DNA of 48,478 bases from Thermococcus sp. (GTDB lineage: Archaea > Methanobacteriota_B > Thermococci > Thermococcales > Thermococcaceae). Under the pieces are notes generated by a model. The model was not told the origin of the DNA and did no database searches. It saw only the letters and a list, made by a program, of their open reading frames with translations. The stretch covers positions 1 through 48,478 of the forward strand of contig NZ_WAKV01000030.1 of the NCBI RefSeq assembly GCF_015523185.1, written 5' to 3'. A program made the position numbers and the translations under genes. Positions 25,373 through 33,040 of the stretch are shown one piece after another (positions within the stretch are counted from its first letter, which is position 1; every line of letters starts with the position of its first letter).

Positions 25373-26803
25373 TCACGGGAGGATGCTTTGTCCCCTCAGC
25401 CTCTCCGCCTCCTCCCTCAGGCCAAAGAGGTTAAGTACTGTTGGTGCAACATCGTAGATTGTGAGCTGTGTCTGCTTCTTCTCATCTAATCCGGGCAGGT
25501 AGAGCGAGAATACGCCAACCTCTGAGTGGTTGGCATCATCTGGACCGGTATCGTTCTCCGGGAGATAGTTGCTCTCCCAGCCGACGGTTCCAGCGGCACG
25601 CCAGTTCAGGTTGTCGAAGTAGACCATTATGTCAGGCTTGCTACCCCTGGTGACAGGATAGATATCCTCTGGATAGTAAACTCTGTTGTCCCACTTCTCG
25701 CCGTTTGGCCCCCTAATTGAGCGTATAAGCTCAGCAACCTCGTCCCTTACCTCATCGAATTTGCTCTTCGGAACCTTTCCGAAGAGCTCCCTGCCCTTTA
25801 CGTTGAGGAAAACTCTGGAGTAGTAGCCGCCCCATCCCCACGCCGTCGTTTCCTTCCAGTCCACCTTTATCTGCTCGAAGCGTTTAATCTTCCCGTCGTG
25901 GAGAACCTCCGGGTTCTTTACCTTCAGGAGACCCTCCTCGGCAAGCCACTGGTTGACGGCGAAGTTTCCGTGCATGGCCTTTATTCCGTGGTCTGAGACT
26001 ATCATAACAGCGGTTTCGTCGAGGTCTATCAACTTCAGTGTCTTTCCGATTTCCCTGTCCAGAAGCTTCCAGTAGTCTGGAATAACGGTCTCGTATTTGT
26101 TCCCTTTTCCAGGATAGAGGTGGTGGTTCGGGTCGAAGTAGCGCCAGAAGGCGTGGTGAACCCTGTCGAGGCCAATCTCGACAAAGTGGAAGTAGTCCCA
26201 CTCCTTCTCCTGAAGTAAGTATCTGATGACCTCAAACCTCTTCTCCGTCATCTCCCAGAGGCCTTCCTTGACTTCGTCTTTGGCCTCCTTTCTGAAGGGG
26301 ACGTCGAAGATGTACTCGCCGACTAGACGTTCAATCTCACCCTTGAGCTCCTTCGGATAGGTGTAGTCCACGCTAGCATCGGGGGTTATAAAACAGCTGA
26401 CGAGATGGCCTTTAATTGGCTTCGGTGGATAGGTTGGTGGGACGCCGACTATTATAGATTTCCTTCCTTTTTCGCCAAGATAATCCCAGAGGGTTGGTTC
26501 CTTCACCTTCTTACTGTGGGCAATCCAGTACTCGGTGTAGCTATAACCCCTTCTGTGTCGGAAGCCGTAGAGTCCTAGTTCACCCGGAGTCTTTCCTGTC
26601 ACCATCACCATCCACATTGGAATCGTTATGGCCGGGATCCCTGTTTTCATAGGCCCATGAATCGAGCGCTCGATGAGCTTTCTGAGGTTCGGTAAATCAT
26701 CGTAAAACTTCCCGAAGAGCAACTCCGGCGGAGCTGAATCGAGGCCTATGACGAAGAGCCTCTTTGTCTCGGCCATACCTTCCCTAACCTTCTCCTCAAA
26801 CAT
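25373..26803 (-). CDS. Type I phosphodiesterase/nucleotide pyrophosphatase family protein
   Basis: Alkaline phosphatase-superfamily enzyme of 476 residues. RLFVIGLDSAPPELLF gives the first metal aspartate. MKTGIPAITIPMWMVMVTGKTPGELG holds the Thr nucleophile. FHFVEIGLDRVHHAFWR and AVMIVSDHGIKAMHGNFAVNQW carry further Asp/His metal ligands, and DANHSEVGVFSLYLPG the last one. Archaeal relatives act on nucleotide or phosphoester substrates. Between the DHH and apsK genes it may act on a sulfo-nucleotide or a glycan ester, but this is a guess from context. Its ATG lies one base after the DHH stop, so they are coupled. Confidence 0.85.
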   Translation of the reverse strand: MFEEKVREGMAETKRLFVIGLDSAPPELLFGKFYDDLPNLRKLIERSIHGPMKTGIPAITIPMWMVMVTGKTPGELGLYGFRHRRGYSYTEYWIAHSKKVKEPTLWDYLGEKGRKSIIVGVPPTYPPKPIKGHLVSCFITPDASVDYTYPKELKGEIERLVGEYIFDVPFRKEAKDEVKEGLWEMTEKRFEVIRYLLQEKEWDYFHFVEIGLDRVHHAFWRYFDPNHHLYPGKGNKYETVIPDYWKLLDREIGKTLKLIDLDETAVMIVSDHGIKAMHGNFAVNQWLAEEGLLKVKNPEVLHDGKIKRFEQIKVDWKETTAWGWGGYYSRVFLNVKGRELFGKVPKSKFDEVRDEVAELIRSIRGPNGEKWDNRVYYPEDIYPVTRGSKPDIMVYFDNLNWRAAGTVGWESNYLPENDTGPDDANHSEVGVFSLYLPGLDEKKQTQLTIYDVAPTVLNLFGLREEAERLRGQSILP

Positions 26804-26804
26804 C

Positions 26805-27743
26805 TTACCACCTCAGACGCTTTTCTATTGCATCCAAGACCATTTCAACTTTTTCTTTCTCGCAGATGCAACCGAGAACCTCTCTCTTTCCTCCAGCGTT
26901 GGTGCCAAGTTGTTTAACTTCCTTTATTATACTGGCCATGTCGATTCTCCCTGCAATTTCGGGCGAGACCCTGAAGTAGAGCTGTGCCTTCCCGTGGAAG
27001 TCCCCGTTTATTACGATTGCTCCCTGATATCCCTTCTCCCACACGAGCTTTCTCGCGACTTTGGAGATAATGTTGAAGGGACTTTCAAACCTGACGAGGA
27101 CAAAGCCTTTTCTTTCCTCTACCCTGGACATTGCATCGTCAACGGCTTTTCTTATCGCCTCGACTTTTTTAACCCATGGTTCATACTCAAGGAGGTCCCT
27201 GACGTTGTTTTCAAGGAGGACCCCAACGGCTTCCTCCACGGCTCTCCTGTCCATTGTTATGTAGTTGGAGTCGATGAGCTCTACCACCCTCAGGGCCTCT
27301 TCCTCGGACAGGCCTTCCCTTTTGAGAAGTTCCCTGACTGTATTTAACCCAAAGGCTCTCTTCCCTATATCTCCCACAACTCCAAGGGCTGTCCACGCGT
27401 TGAATAACTCGAAAAGCTCCGAAACGACGAGGGAGCACGAGGGATAGTAGTTTCCTTCAAGAGAGGGGTTTATCTGTTTTACTAGGGGGTTCTTGATTCT
27501 CCCCTGATTATGGTGGTCGATGAAGAGCGTGGGGATTTTCACATTCTTAACTTCCCCGGGAACGTTGAAATCGAGGACGTAGAGCTTTTCGGCCCTGCCT
27601 ATGGCCTCCCAGATTCTCTCATCGAACCTGAACTCACCTATTGGTGCGGTTAGGTTAGTGAACTCCTCCAGTTTGAGGGCCTTAATGAGAAGGGCCGTTG
27701 AGGTTATTCCATCGGTGTCCCAGTGGTGAATGATTAGGTTCAC
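26805..27743 (-). CDS. DHH-family phosphoesterase
   Basis: A 312-residue DHH/DHHA1 phosphoesterase. LIIHHWDTDGITSTALLIKAL is motif I (His-x-Asp-x-Asp-Gly). LYVLDFNVP is motif II, and TLFIDHHNQG the DHH motif. The C-terminal DHHA1 part ends ...SIIKEVKQLGTNAGGKREVLGC, with the G-G-K/R substrate loop. The family includes NrnA-like enzymes that remove phosphate from 3'-phosphoadenosine 5'-phosphate (PAP). Since APS kinase and ATP sulfurylase flank it, clearing PAP after PAPS use is an attractive role; nanoRNase activity is the alternative. Confidence 0.85.
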   Translation of the reverse strand: MNLIIHHWDTDGITSTALLIKALKLEEFTNLTAPIGEFRFDERIWEAIGRAEKLYVLDFNVPGEVKNVKIPTLFIDHHNQGRIKNPLVKQINPSLEGNYYPSCSLVVSELFELFNAWTALGVVGDIGKRAFGLNTVRELLKREGLSEEEALRVVELIDSNYITMDRRAVEEAVGVLLENNVRDLLEYEPWVKKVEAIRKAVDDAMSRVEERKGFVLVRFESPFNIISKVARKLVWEKGYQGAIVINGDFHGKAQLYFRVSPEIAGRIDMASIIKEVKQLGTNAGGKREVLGCICEKEKVEMVLDAIEKRLRW

Positions 27744-27773
27744 CTAACTCACCCCGCAAAAATATATAGAAAG

Positions 27774-28913
27774 TTACTCAACGAACGGATTCTCGAAGCT
27801 CCTAACGACCTCATAAACTTCAGGCCTCATCATATACCCTGGAGGTTGCTCGCCAGCCATTATCATCTTCCTGAGCTTGGTTCCGCTTATGTGGACGTGG
27901 AACTCCTCACTGTGGGGGCATATCTTTGCGTTAACCATTCCACCACACTTCTTGCAGTAGAAGGCCTCCCTGATGAACATTGGGGTTATGCCAAGGTCTG
28001 GGAAGTTGTCGAACATATCCCATGCTTCGTAGGGACCGTAGTAGTCGCCAACGCCGGCATGGTCTCTTCCCACTATGAAGTGAGTTGCACCCATGTTCTT
28101 CCTCATTATCGCATGGTGGATTGCCTCTCTGGGTCCGGCGTAACGCATCTCGTAGCGAACCGTCGCAAGTGTCGCGCTGTCCTTTGGATAGTAGTGCTTG
28201 AACAAAGCTTCGTAGGCCTTTATTATGACTTCATCCTTGTAGTCGCCCTTCTTCTTTCTGCCGAGGACGGGGTTTACAAAGAGCCCGTCAACGAATGTCA
28301 AGGCCGCTTTTTGGACGTACTCGTGGCCGAGGTGCGGAACGTTCCTCGTCTGGAAGGCCACTATAGTCTTCCAGCCGAGCTCCTTGAAGAGAACCCTAGT
28401 CTCCACGGGTCTGAGCGTGTACTTGGCGAAGGGGTTCGGAACCTCGTTAAGGAGCTCAATCTCACCGCCGACAAGATAATCCCCCATCTCCATTACCCTG
28501 GCAACGCCCGGGTGCTTTATATCATCTGTCTTGAAGACCTTAACTGCAAACTCCCTCTTGTCGTATTTGTAAATCTCCTCAACGTGCATCCTCGCTATGG
28601 GGATATCCTTGTGGTAGAGTAGTATCGCGTCGCCCTCCTCGAAGTTCGGTTTCTTCACGTCCAGAACTATCGGAATCGTCCAGGGCAGGTCGTTGCTCAG
28701 GCGCATATCATCTAGAACGCTCTGGAAGTCGTCGCTTGTCAGGAAGCCCTTGAGGGGAGAGTAAACACCGTGGGCTATGTTCTCAAGGTCTATGGCCCTA
28801 CCGTGCTCAATCTCAACTCTGGGATACTCGTTCTGCTCGTTTAAAATCCTCTCGCGGGTTCTCTCGGCAACTATTCTCCTCACAAGCTTTCCACCATGGG
28901 GTTTTGAAACCAT
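27774..28913 (-). CDS. sat: Sulfate adenylyltransferase (ATP sulfurylase)
   Basis: Activates sulfate with ATP to APS. It is the 379-residue archaeal/bacterial Sat type. The Q-T-R-N-x-x-H motif is at residues 188-194 (AFQTRNVPHLGHE), and VGRDHAGVGDYYG at 281-293 is the second nucleotide-binding motif. C320, C323 and C332 with nearby His residues (YCKKCGGMVNAKICPH) form a likely zinc site. GVYSPLKGFLTSDDF is also diagnostic. GAGGTGGT precedes the ATG. It begins the sulfate-activation run, 35 bases after the ribbon-helix-helix gene. Confidence 0.96.
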   Translation of the reverse strand: MVSKPHGGKLVRRIVAERTRERILNEQNEYPRVEIEHGRAIDLENIAHGVYSPLKGFLTSDDFQSVLDDMRLSNDLPWTIPIVLDVKKPNFEEGDAILLYHKDIPIARMHVEEIYKYDKREFAVKVFKTDDIKHPGVARVMEMGDYLVGGEIELLNEVPNPFAKYTLRPVETRVLFKELGWKTIVAFQTRNVPHLGHEYVQKAALTFVDGLFVNPVLGRKKKGDYKDEVIIKAYEALFKHYYPKDSATLATVRYEMRYAGPREAIHHAIMRKNMGATHFIVGRDHAGVGDYYGPYEAWDMFDNFPDLGITPMFIREAFYCKKCGGMVNAKICPHSEEFHVHISGTKLRKMIMAGEQPPGYMMRPEVYEVVRSFENPFVE

Positions 28914-28948
28914 TCTACCACCTCAGTTTGAGTTAAAAAGAATAGGAA

Positions 28949-29164
28949 TCAGTCAAGGTAGCCGAGGGCACGAAGCCTCTCCTTGACCTTCTCTTCCTCC
29001 TCCTCGCTGAAGACCTCTTCCTCTTCCTCCTCGAGGCTCGCCAAGACTTCTCTAAGGACGTAGGTGACGTACTCGTCAACACTGTCAAAACCAGCCTCTT
29101 CAACGCGTTCTTTTATCCTGTCGTAGAGGCTCTTGGGTATCTTAACTTCGACGAACTCTTCCAT
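28949..29164 (-). CDS. Ribbon-helix-helix protein with acidic tail
   Basis: Small protein, 71 residues. VEVKIPKSLYDRIKERVEEAG, then VDEYVTYVLREVLASL matches a ribbon-helix-helix DNA-binding fold, where the first strand contacts DNA. After it comes a very acidic stretch (two runs of five to six Glu) and KVKERLRALGYLD. The ATG at 29164 lies four bases after GGTGAT; a second ATG at 29170 overlaps that site. CTTTAAAAATT upstream (about 29196-29206) is a TATA element. It heads the sat run and may regulate it, though the acidic tail is unusual for a repressor. Confidence 0.75.
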   Translation of the reverse strand: MEEFVEVKIPKSLYDRIKERVEEAGFDSVDEYVTYVLREVLASLEEEEEEVFSEEEEEKVKERLRALGYLD

Positions 29165-29254
29165 TGACATCACCGTTACCAATACATGTGTCAATTTTTA
29201 AAGAGTTATGCTTTCCCTTGAAACCTTTTTAAGTTCTGGCCTGAACTTATACAG

Positions 29255-29312
29255 CGCGATGATGAGTGATGGGCGAACCGAGTGGTGAGGAAGGAAAGGT
29301 GATCGCTGAGCA
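29255..29312 (+). ncRNA. C/D-box guide sRNA (1 of a tandem pair)
   Basis: Box C ATGATGA at 29259-29265, D' CCGA at 29278-29281, C' GTGGTGA at 29282-29288 and D CTGA at 29306-29309. The C-D' guide is the usual 12 bases (29266-29277). The C'-D guide is 17, longer than normal, and the D'-C' spacer is zero, so the internal boxes are less certain. A TTTTTAAG element at 29226-29233 lies about 27 bases upstream of the predicted start. The last nine bases of the second guide, AGGTGATCG, are complementary to CGATCACCT, the conserved 3' end of archaeal 16S rRNA. The fifth base from box D would direct methylation to the C in CGAUC, near E. coli position 1533 (inference). Confidence 0.78.
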
Positions 29313-29344
29313 ACCCTTTTAAGTTTCCCTTTCAACTTTTTCAG

Positions 29345-29398
29345 GGATGATGAGTTCAGCCTTGTCCGAGCTGTGACGAGGGAGTGACGGACTGACCG
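29345..29398 (+). ncRNA. C/D-box guide sRNA (2 of a tandem pair)
   Basis: Fully canonical spacing: C ATGATGA 29347-29353, 12-base guide, D' CCGA 29366-29369, 3-base spacer, C' GTGACGA 29373-29379, 12-base guide, D CTGA 29392-29395. A TTTTAAG element at 29317-29323 is about 25 bases upstream and starts right after the preceding sRNA. The first guide contains TTCAGCCTTG, complementary to CAAGGCTGAA. That matches a conserved archaeal 16S segment upstream of the 915 region, predicting 2'-O-methylation of a G near E. coli position 902 (inference). The second guide predicts a target UCCGUCACUCCC. Confidence 0.9.
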
Positions 29399-29469
29399 TT
29401 CTCCTTTTAAATTGGTCTAATTGAATTCGAAAACCTAATAACCTTCAGGGTGTAAAGGAAAATTAGAAA

Positions 29470-29499
29470 AGTTTAAATGTTTTGTGCATATGCACAAAA
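29470..29499 (+). promoter_or_regulatory. TATA element and 20-bp palindromic operator of the cation-efflux gene
   Basis: AGTTTAAATG around 29469-29478 is the TATA element. TTTTGTGCATATGCACAAAA at 29480-29499 is a perfect 20-base palindrome between TATA and the expected transcription start. A protein bound there would block polymerase, so repression is the simplest reading. A metal-sensing ArsR- or DtxR-type repressor would fit the downstream gene. The Shine-Dalgarno GGTGGT follows at 29501. Confidence 0.75.
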
Positions 29500-29509
29500 A
29501 GGTGGTAAC

Positions 29510-30370
29510 ATGGAGGAAATCTACAAGCCGATTTGGGTCAGCATAATCGGCAACGTTTTCCTCGCGGTCATAAAGCTTGTGGTCGGCCTCCTTTACTCAA
29601 GCATAGCCCTCATCTCAGACGGAGTTCACTCGCTCAGCGACGTAATAACGAGCGTTGCCGGGTACTTTGGTATAAAGATTGCATCAAAACCTCCAGACCG
29701 GGACCACCCCTTCGGGCACTCCCGATTTGAGCCCCTCGTGGCTTTCCTGATAGGTGAAGCCCTTCTGGTAGTTGCTTATGAGATTGGAAGGGACTCTCTG
29801 ATGAGACTTCTCCACGGCGAAAGCATAGAGGTAAACGGAATAATGCTCGGGGTAACGGTTCTCTCGATAGTGGCCAAAGAGGCAATGTTCCGTTACTCCG
29901 TTTACGTTGGCAGAAAGCTCAACAGCCAGATTCTTATTGCAGATGCCTACCACCACAGGAGCGACGTTCTGAGTAGCGTCGCTGTTCTTATTGGCCTCGG
30001 CCTTCAGAAGTTTGGGTTCTCGAGGGGCGACGCCCTTGCCGGGTTAGTCGTGGCGGTATTCCTCGTCAAGGTCTCCTTTGAAATCATACTTGAGAACGTC
30101 GGCTACCTCACCGGGAGAGCACCACCCTTTGAACTCTGTGAGGAGATTAAGAAGCGTGCCCTCAGCGTTCCAAACGTCCTTGGAATCCACGACCTGAGGG
30201 CCCACTACGTCGGAAACAAACTCCACGTCGAGCTTCACGTTGAGGTTCCCTCGACACTCTCCCTTAAGGAGGCCCACGACGTAAGCGAGGAAGTGAAGAA
30301 GAGAATAGAGGAAATCCCTGAGGTTGACAGGGTCTTCGTGCACGTGGATATAAGGGGAGTTACAAAGTGA
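29510..30370 (+). CDS. Cation diffusion facilitator (CDF) family efflux protein
   Basis: Membrane transporter, 286 residues, that exports divalent metals such as Zn, Mn or Fe in exchange for protons. Six helices are predicted. SSIALISDGVHSLSDVITS gives the first metal-binding Asp pair (D37, D44), and LIADAYHHRSDVLSSVAV the second site. DRDHPFGHSRFEPL is the typical loop after helix 2. The C-terminal cytoplasmic domain ends VLGIHDLRAHYVGNKLHVELHVEV. The ATG at 29510 follows GGTGGT; the upstream TTG/ATG frame crosses the operator. It overlaps mfnA by 11 bases at the 3' end. Confidence 0.93.
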   Translation: MEEIYKPIWVSIIGNVFLAVIKLVVGLLYSSIALISDGVHSLSDVITSVAGYFGIKIASKPPDRDHPFGHSRFEPLVAFLIGEALLVVAYEIGRDSLMRLLHGESIEVNGIMLGVTVLSIVAKEAMFRYSVYVGRKLNSQILIADAYHHRSDVLSSVAVLIGLGLQKFGFSRGDALAGLVVAVFLVKVSFEIILENVGYLTGRAPPFELCEEIKKRALSVPNVLGIHDLRAHYVGNKLHVELHVEVPSTLSLKEAHDVSEEVKKRIEEIPEVDRVFVHVDIRGVTK

Positions 30371-31511
30371 GGATCTCCTTTAAATCTTCCAGAAACTCCT
30401 CCAGATGCTCCCTCTTCACGTGGGGCATGATGACTATTCTGATGTAACCGCGATGGGCGCTTATGCCCCAGCCCTTCCTTTTAAGCTCTTTCTCAACGGC
30501 TTCAAGGTTCTCCGTTGAGAATGAGACGATGTTTAAAACCGGCTCCCGGATTAGCCTAACGCCGGGCATCTTCTTGAGCTCCCCTGCGAACCACCGGCTC
30601 AGCTCCATCGCCTCCCTTACGATTTCCTTGTATCCTTTAAAGCCGAGGTGCTTAATCATGGCCCACACCGCTAAGGCGTTCGCCCCGGGCCTTGTTCCAG
30701 TTATGGTCGCCTGCCATATCTTGCCCCCGGCGAGATAAGGGGCTAGAACGCTTATCGCGTCTACGTATCTCCTCTCGCGGAAGATTATTCCCCCGGCTGG
30801 AATAGGCACCATGCCCATCTTATGGGGGTCTATGGTTATGCTCTTTACCCCCTTGAGCCTGAAATCAAAGTCCGGAATCTCGTAGCCGAGGGCCTTTGCG
30901 AAGGGAATCACAAAACCACCGAAGGCGGCATCCACATGTAAGGGAAGGCCGTAGTCCAAAGCTAAATCGCTCAGGGCAGGGATGTCGTCAACGACGCCCA
31001 AACCGGTTGTTCCCGCTATGCCGACTATTCCAATTGTGTTGTCGGTGATTTTGTTTTCAACGTCCTTTACGTTGACCGTGTAATCTTTATTCAGCTCGGC
31101 CCAGATGAGCTTAACGCCGAGCATCTCGCCGGCTTTGATAAACGAGAAGTGCGCGCTCTTTGGCAGGATAAGTTCCGGCTTTTCGGCATCGCTCAGATTT
31201 CGAAAGGCCCTCACAGCTAGAATGTTCGCCTCCGTTCCGCCGGAGACTATGTGGCCATGGCCCTTCTCCAGGCCGAGAAGGTTAGCTAGCATGTCAATGG
31301 CCTCTTCCTCGACTTTTCTGCTTCCGGTGTGCAAACCCGGGTCGCCGAGGTTTCTGTCTATGAACTCGGTTATGATTTTAACGGCGAAGGGGTGAGGATA
31401 CGTACACATTGAACCCAGGATTTTGCCAGAATCAAACGTTAAATCCTCCCTAGTTTTCCGCCTTAGCTCCTCAAGAACCGCCTCCTCGTCCGCGCCTTTC
31501 TCCGGGAACAT
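30360..31511 (-). CDS. mfnA: PLP-dependent L-aspartate/L-tyrosine decarboxylase
   Basis: Group II decarboxylase, 383 residues. In Thermococcus relatives this enzyme decarboxylates aspartate to beta-alanine for coenzyme A synthesis; in methanogens it makes tyramine. HIVSGGTEANILAVRAFRN is the PLP phosphate loop, LHVDAAFGGFVIPF the Asp that pairs with PLP, and SITIDPHKMGMVPIPAGG the Schiff-base lysine K231. Start at ATG 31511. It converges on the CDF gene. Confidence 0.92.
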   Translation of the reverse strand: MFPEKGADEEAVLEELRRKTREDLTFDSGKILGSMCTYPHPFAVKIITEFIDRNLGDPGLHTGSRKVEEEAIDMLANLLGLEKGHGHIVSGGTEANILAVRAFRNLSDAEKPELILPKSAHFSFIKAGEMLGVKLIWAELNKDYTVNVKDVENKITDNTIGIVGIAGTTGLGVVDDIPALSDLALDYGLPLHVDAAFGGFVIPFAKALGYEIPDFDFRLKGVKSITIDPHKMGMVPIPAGGIIFRERRYVDAISVLAPYLAGGKIWQATITGTRPGANALAVWAMIKHLGFKGYKEIVREAMELSRWFAGELKKMPGVRLIREPVLNIVSFSTENLEAVEKELKRKGWGISAHRGYIRIVIMPHVKREHLEEFLEDLKEILTL

Positions 31512-31544
31512 GCTCTCACCTGGGGGGCGTTGGGTTCACTGAAT

Positions 31545-32717
31545 TTAAGCCTTTGCCCTTTCGATGTATTTCTTAAAGAATATCGGCGTTGTGAGTGCGG
31601 TGAGCATTGAAACTGCCACGACACTCGCGAAGAGCGTCTGGTCTATTATCCCGCTCCTTAATCCGAAGGTCAGTATTGCCAGTTCGAGGCTTCCTCTACC
31701 GCCCATGCCTATTCCGACCGTTATCGAGTCCCTCCAGTCGAGGCCCGAGAGCTTGGCACCGAGCCCACAGCCGATTAACTTTCCAAGAACGGCCGAGGCA
31801 TAAAGGAGGCCGATTAAAGTCAAATTGAGGTCGTGAACCGGTGGGTTGAAGACTAGGCCAACGTAGATGAAGAAGAGCGGTATGAAGAACTCCGTAAGAA
31901 CCACCTGAAGGTCCTCGATGAGTTCGTTGAGCTTAATCCTCGTTACCACGAGTGGGTCCTTCCTCTCACGAAGTCTGCTTATCGTCAGTCCCGCCAGATA
32001 GGCTCCGATAATCTGGTTTAGGCCGACCCATTCGGCTATTATAGCGAGTGTAAAGGTCAGTATGAGTGTAAACGTGAAAAAGACATTGAGGTTCCTGACG
32101 ATGGAGTAAAACCATCTGGCCCTCTTAAAGACCAGCTCCGAGACGAGGAGCGTTGAACCGATGAAGACAAATATTTTCACTGTCAAAACGCCGAAGGAAA
32201 CGGGGTCAAGGCTTCCCTTCGTCATGCCCGTTATTATGCCTATCAGATAGACCGCCACGATGTCATCCACGAACGCTGCTCCCATCAGAATCGAAGAGAC
32301 CTCTCTCTTTACCCTCTCCTTGACGAGAACACCGCTAGTGACTTCTATCGCGGTATTGCCCAGTGTCGCACCTATGAATATCGCCGCGGCGATGCCCTTG
32401 CCGAAGAAATACACCGTGAGGAAGCCAAAGAGGAAGGAAAAAGCAACCCCGAGAATCGCGACGAGAACTGCCTTCCCCGTGTTCTGGGCTATCGCCGAGA
32501 AGTTGCTGGTCAGGCCCATGTAGAGCATCATCATTATAAGCCCGAACTCGGCCAGAACCCTGAGCTCTTCCCCGGGTTCGACTATCCCGAGGGCGAAGGG
32601 GCCGAGAACGATTCCCGTGAGAACGTGGGCTATTATCGGGTGTATTTCAATCCTCTCGAAGGCCCATTCGAGGCTCTTGGCAACGACCAAAAGAAGGGCT
32701 AGATAGCCGAGGTACAC
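31545..32717 (-). CDS. Monovalent cation:proton antiporter, CPA2 family (NapA/Kef-like)
   Basis: Membrane antiporter, 390 residues, about 12 helices. The signature pieces are HPIIAHVLTGIVLGPFALGI, LIMMMLYMGLTSNFS, GATLGNTAIEVTSGVLV and GAAFVDDIVAVYLIGIITG, which holds the Asp pair used for Na+/H+ exchange. LNQIIGAYLAGLTISRLRERKD and GIGMGGRGSLELAILTFGL complete the family pattern. The start is a GTG at 32717 with GGAGGGGATG before it, one base after the end of the DUF131 gene, so the two are cotranscribed. There is no NAD-binding TrkA domain. Likely exports sodium. Confidence 0.9.
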   Translation of the reverse strand: MYLGYLALLLVVAKSLEWAFERIEIHPIIAHVLTGIVLGPFALGIVEPGEELRVLAEFGLIMMMLYMGLTSNFSAIAQNTGKAVLVAILGVAFSFLFGFLTVYFFGKGIAAAIFIGATLGNTAIEVTSGVLVKERVKREVSSILMGAAFVDDIVAVYLIGIITGMTKGSLDPVSFGVLTVKIFVFIGSTLLVSELVFKRARWFYSIVRNLNVFFTFTLILTFTLAIIAEWVGLNQIIGAYLAGLTISRLRERKDPLVVTRIKLNELIEDLQVVLTEFFIPLFFIYVGLVFNPPVHDLNLTLIGLLYASAVLGKLIGCGLGAKLSGLDWRDSITVGIGMGGRGSLELAILTFGLRSGIIDQTLFASVVAVSMLTALTTPIFFKKYIERAKA

Positions 32718-32718
32718 T

Positions 32719-32967
32719 TCATCCCCTCCTGGCAAGGAGAACTCCCACAATCCAGAGCACCATGAGGAGAAGAGCCAGCAGTGAGGCCAGAGTTACAGCG
32801 CCCCTGCTGGTGCCGAACACTATCGGGATGGGCCCTATCATTATAACTCCTCCGCCCTCGACGTTCCCTTCGCTACTGAAGGCCGAAATCAGAGTCCCTA
32901 TAAACACCAGCAGGAAGCCTATGAGTATCAGCGCTATCCCGGCTCCAATGAGAACTTCTCCCCTCAT
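32719..32967 (-). CDS. Small membrane protein, DUF131 (TIGR00304) family
   Basis: An 82-residue archaeal protein. EVLIGAGIALILIGFLLVFIG and the C-terminal ASLLALLLMVLWIVGVLLA are two membrane helices around the conserved EGGGVIMIGPIPIVFGTSR loop of the TIGR00304 family. Function is unknown. The ATG at 32967 lies about 28 bases from a TTTTAAAC element (about 32991-32999), so the mRNA would be leaderless. It comes first in an operon with the antiporter; a role in the same ion transport is possible but not shown. Confidence 0.75.
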   Translation of the reverse strand: MRGEVLIGAGIALILIGFLLVFIGTLISAFSSEGNVEGGGVIMIGPIPIVFGTSRGAVTLASLLALLLMVLWIVGVLLARRG

Positions 32968-32989
32968 CGGGATTGAGTTCAGTCCTCTG

Positions 32990-33020
32990 TTTTTAAACTT
33001 TCCCACCGAAGGGTTTAAAG
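32990..33020. promoter_or_regulatory. Back-to-back TATA elements of a divergent leaderless pair
   Basis: TTTTAAAC at about 32991-32998 serves the DUF131 gene on the minus strand (ATG at 32967), and GGGTTTAAAG at 33011-33020 serves the HAD gene on the plus strand (ATG at 33041). Each lies about 25-28 bases from its ATG, so both transcripts should start at or within a few bases of the initiation codon. Confidence 0.65.
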
Positions 33021-33040
33021 GCCCGTTTCCAACTCCCGAC

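Noticed and set aside
27846-28622. 258-codon plus-strand frame opposite sat
   Set aside because: The minus strand encodes an unmistakable ATP sulfurylase; the frame has no promoter, no ribosome site and no recognisable motif.
29195-29509. Small protein gene in the longest gene-free stretch
   Set aside because: The stretch is explained by two C/D sRNAs, their promoters and the CDF promoter; no credible frame remains.
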